Translations under genes and position numbers: made by a program
In this document: positions 33,832 through 36,428 of the stretch, one piece after another
Layout: each line of letters opens with the position of its first letter
How positions within the stretch are numbered: position 1 is the stretch's first letter
Source of the DNA: an uncultured Planctomycetaceae bacterium
GTDB taxonomy: Bacteria > Planctomycetota > Planctomycetia > Planctomycetales > Planctomycetaceae
DNA: 36,428 nucleotides
Direction: 5' to 3'
Assembly (NCBI GenBank): GCA_903858815.1
Contig: CAIOKE010000058.1
Location: 1-36,428 of the forward strand
Notes under the pieces: generated by a model
The model's input: only the letters and a program-made list of their open reading frames with translations
The model's database searches: none
What the model was told of the DNA's origin: nothing

Positions 33832-34938
33832 ATGGTCAGGGCATCCAAAGGTTACTCGGATCAGGCTGCGTGGGGACTTGTGCCGGCGACAACTGACGTT
33901 GGCAGGGGGAGTTCTCCTGGGGTAATGCAGGCTGCGGAGGGATCCGGCGTTATGGGTGAGGTGGCTGCTGAGCAGCTGCTGAGTCGTCTGGAGGCTGGTG
34001 CGACATTGGATTCCTTGATGTCGTTGTCGGGTCTTGGGCGGGCGGCGGTTCAGGACAAGCTGATGCGGGCTCGAATTGATCGTTTGCGGCAGTTTGAGTG
34101 CCAGTATATCGACAGCGAGGAGTTTCGGGCGGAGGGTGCGGAGCAGTTGATCTGCGGCACTGCGGCTCCTGAGTCAATCCCGGCTGGCCGCGTGCGAATT
34201 CCGGAGGGGATTCCTGCGTATCTGGCTGAGCTGTATCGGGTGCCGTTGTTGACTCGCGAGCAGGAGCAGTATTTCTTTCGCCGGATGAATTTTCGAAAGT
34301 ACCAGTATTGCCAGTTGCTTGAGGGCTTGCAGTCCAGTCGTTCGAAGCGGCAGGTGATTGCTCGCCTGGAGGGTCTGGCATTGGAGATTACGGAGCTGAA
34401 GAACCATCTGATTCGATCGAACCTGCGACTGGTGGTCAGTATTGCGAAGAAGTTTATGAAGCAGATGGATGGGTTTTACGAGTTGGTGAGTGACGGGAAC
34501 GTGTCTTTAATGCGAGCTGTGGAGAAGTTCGACTATCGTCGTGGGAACAAGTTTTCGACGTATGCATCGTGGGCGATTCTGAAGAACTTTACTCGCACGA
34601 TTGCCGCTGAGGCTCGTTGTGTGGGCCGCTTTCGGACTGGCAACACCGACGTGTTTTCTCAGACTGTGGAAAACCGCACTTCACACTCAGCATCTGAACG
34701 CACTTGCATTGCTCAGAAGGGTGTCATCCGTGAGTTGTTGGATGAGTTGGACGGTCGAGAGCGGAATGTGATTGCGTTTCGATATGGGTTGGGTGAGGGT
34801 TTGGAACCTGAGACGCTGGAACAGGTAGGTTGGCGTCTGGGCGTGACGAAGGAGCGAGTGCGTCAGATTGAGGTGCGGACATTGGAGAAATTACGGCGAA
34901 TTGCTGAGCGACGAGCGTTTGAGATTCCTGGAATCTGA
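33832..34938 (+). CDS. Sigma-70 family RNA polymerase sigma factor
   Basis: This transcription initiation factor of 368 residues starts at ATG 33832 behind AAGGAGAG. The N-terminal ~120 residues include a helix-turn-helix-like stretch (about 44-90) not found in standard factors. A region 1.2-like segment (IPAYLAELYRVPLLTREQE, about 127-145) is followed by region 2 (about 190-260), with NLRLVVSIAKKF, SDGNVSLMRAVEKFDYRRGNKFSTYASWAI and the promoter-melting and -10 recognition helices. Only about 40 residues separate it from region 4 (about 300-357). Region 4 has GRERNVIAFRYGL and TLEQVGWRLGVTKERVRQIEVRTLEKL. Region 3 is therefore missing or reduced. It resembles group 2/3 factors rather than ECF factors. 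The regulon is unknown. Confidence 0.9.
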   Translation: MVRASKGYSDQAAWGLVPATTDVGRGSSPGVMQAAEGSGVMGEVAAEQLLSRLEAGATLDSLMSLSGLGRAAVQDKLMRARIDRLRQFECQYIDSEEFRAEGAEQLICGTAAPESIPAGRVRIPEGIPAYLAELYRVPLLTREQEQYFFRRMNFRKYQYCQLLEGLQSSRSKRQVIARLEGLALEITELKNHLIRSNLRLVVSIAKKFMKQMDGFYELVSDGNVSLMRAVEKFDYRRGNKFSTYASWAILKNFTRTIAAEARCVGRFRTGNTDVFSQTVENRTSHSASERTCIAQKGVIRELLDELDGRERNVIAFRYGLGEGLEPETLEQVGWRLGVTKERVRQIEVRTLEKLRRIAERRAFEIPGI

Positions 34939-34961
34939 AGGAAAGTCTCAATTCCGCAATA

Positions 34962-34988
34962 CTTCCCGCCGAATGTACGGAAGATTTT
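34962..34988 (+). terminator. Weak terminator-like hairpin after the sigma-factor gene
   Basis: CTTCC (34962-34966) pairs with GGAAG (34979-34983), followed by ATTTT. The stem is short, so this is tentative. Confidence 0.3.
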
Positions 34989-35172
34989 GCCGGGGGGTTG
35001 TCTGGCGTCTGCGCGATGGGTGGAACTGGAGTTGAGGGAACAAGGGGAGTGACTTAACAGTTGTGTGGGTGTTGGGTGGTGGGTGTGCGTGGGGGTGTTG
35101 TCTGTTGAGGCACATTCCCTGCAAAACCCCCTCTCTGCTCTGCTCGACTTTGAGACGATCGCCGGCTTTCTC

Positions 35173-35200
35173 TTGATAAACCACCATCCCTCGTTATACT
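35173..35200 (+). promoter_or_regulatory. Stable-RNA promoter for the tRNA cluster
   Basis: TTGATA, a 16-bp spacer, then TATACT: nine of twelve consensus bases or better, the best promoter in the window. The bases after the -10 (CCGCGACCCG) form a GC-rich discriminator, as in promoters of stable RNA under stringent control. Transcription would start about 24 bases before the first tRNA. Confidence 0.8.
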
Positions 35201-35230
35201 CCGCGACCCGCTAGAAATGCGCCGGATTGC

Positions 35231-35303
35231 GCTAGTGTAGCTCAATTGGCAGAGTTCCGGTTTTGTAAACCGGCGGTTGTGGGTTCGACTCCCACCGCTA
35301 GCT
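35231..35303 (+). tRNA. tRNA-Thr (anticodon TGT)
   Basis: A full cloverleaf is present: acceptor GCTAGTG/CGCTAGC with one T-G pair, D arm GCTC...GAGT, and anticodon stem CCGGT/ACCGG around TTTGTAA. The T arm is GTGGG-TTCGACT-CCCAC. The discriminator base is T and CCA is not encoded. It is the first gene of the cluster. Confidence 0.97.
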
Positions 35304-35560
35304 TTGCGCTTTTCTGCTGGCTTTCTCAGGTTTTTTGTGTTTTATCTGTTTTGCCGTAGTTGCTCCGATTACGTGCTCTTTGGCAAGTTCTGCGGTTTTT
35401 GGCCAGCTTTCGAGCGGGTTGAAGTCGCCGTGTTGAGAGAATGTCGCATTGAGGCGAAGATCGCGAAGTGGTTGTGAACAGATCGCGGACGACAGCAAAA
35501 AGTGTGCAAAGCGTGTGAAACACGTGAAACAATTGAAACAAGTGCAGATGGATGTCTCTG

Positions 35561-35643
35561 GGGAGAATACCTAAGCGGCCAACGGGGCCAGACTGTAAAT
35601 CTGGTGGCTTATGCCTTCACAGGTTCGAATCCTGTTTCTCCCA
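35561..35643 (+). tRNA. tRNA-Tyr (anticodon GTA)
   Basis: This is a class II tRNA of 83 bases with a long variable arm. The acceptor is GGGAGAA/TTCTCCC, the anticodon stem CCAGA/TCTGG surrounds CTGTAAA, and the T arm is CACAG-GTTCGAAT-CCTGT. The discriminator is A and CCA is not encoded. Confidence 0.96.
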
Positions 35644-35709
35644 GTGTGTTGTGAGTATCGGGTATCCCAGCCTATTCTTCTGGCTTGGTTGCTCGGATGA
35701 TTTCGAACT

Positions 35710-35780
<71 letters not shown>

Positions 35781-35941
35781 TTTAGATGATTTTCTGGTGT
35801 TGGGTCAGTGTTGCAGGTGCTAGGACAGTCGGTGAGTCAACTCTTGACAGGCTCGGTGGGCAGCGTCAGTGGGTAGGCTCATGAGTGGATAAAAGGGTTC
35901 CAGGATTTGGGTGGATTTGCGGCCTCAGGGTCCTGTTCATC

Positions 35942-36428
<487 letters not shown>

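Noticed and set aside
33138-33848. A 236-codon - strand open frame across the large intergenic gap
   Set aside because: It overlaps both flanking genes' starts, has shadow-frame composition (Pro, Thr, His, Ser) and no recognisable domain.
35277-35477. A 66-codon + strand open frame
   Set aside because: It starts inside the first tRNA-Thr gene and has no independent support.

Overview
The window looks like a chromosomal segment of a planctomycete (Planctomycetota), inferred from several signs together. There are clustered exported sulfatases of the formylglycine type and a large protein ending in a DUF1559 pseudopilin-like domain with its H-X9-DG motif. There are Tat-exported PQQ-propeller and DUF3500 proteins, a divergent sigma-70 factor, and palindromic intergenic repeats whose core reads WEGEAPAEP in one frame. 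The + strand is strikingly rich in G and T over the first ~18 kb. No species can be named from sequence alone.

Layout. (1) 0-6.6 kb, + strand: three sulfatases and an alpha/beta hydrolase with a C-terminal Fn3-like domain. They form two gene pairs, bracketed by direct copies of a ~160-bp composite repeat and a heptamer array. (2) 7.2-11.6 kb: an 843-aa DUF1559 fusion protein, a convergent SGNH/GDSL hydrolase on the - strand, and fmt. (3) 12.0-18.9 kb, + strand: a ketosynthase-fold protein that lacks all three catalytic residues, a membrane-fusion (HlyD-type) protein, an ABC ATPase, two FtsX/MacB-type permeases and a membrane-bound C39-like cysteine protease. This is the most system-like block in the window. 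(4) 19.4-25.0 kb, - strand: clpC with a strong terminator, a HemN/HemW-like radical SAM enzyme and a PQQ beta-propeller protein. (5) 25.3-27.8 kb, + strand: a Tat-exported DUF3500 protein, a strong terminator, and a secreted amidohydrolase. (6) 33.15-27.8 kb, - strand: a compact probable operon of an AGCS sodium:amino-acid symporter, ybeY, a small membrane protein, folP, maf and an ATP-grasp protein. (7) 33.8-36.4 kb, + strand: a sigma-70 family factor, then a stable-RNA promoter and four tRNA genes in the order Thr(TGT)-Tyr(GTA)-Gly(TCC)-Thr(GGT). This is the order found upstream of tuf in many bacteria, so tuf may lie just beyond the right edge.

How the parts may work together. The sulfatase block looks like a polysaccharide-desulfation module with an accessory esterase. 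In the 12-19 kb block, a catalytically dead ketosynthase homologue is 18 bp upstream of a complete MacAB-like exporter, with a C39-like protease next in line. This suggests handling and export of an acyl or peptide product, but no acyl carrier protein or precursor peptide is visible, so this is inference. The right half is mostly housekeeping: proteolysis, folate, rRNA maturation, nucleotide sanitation and tRNAs.
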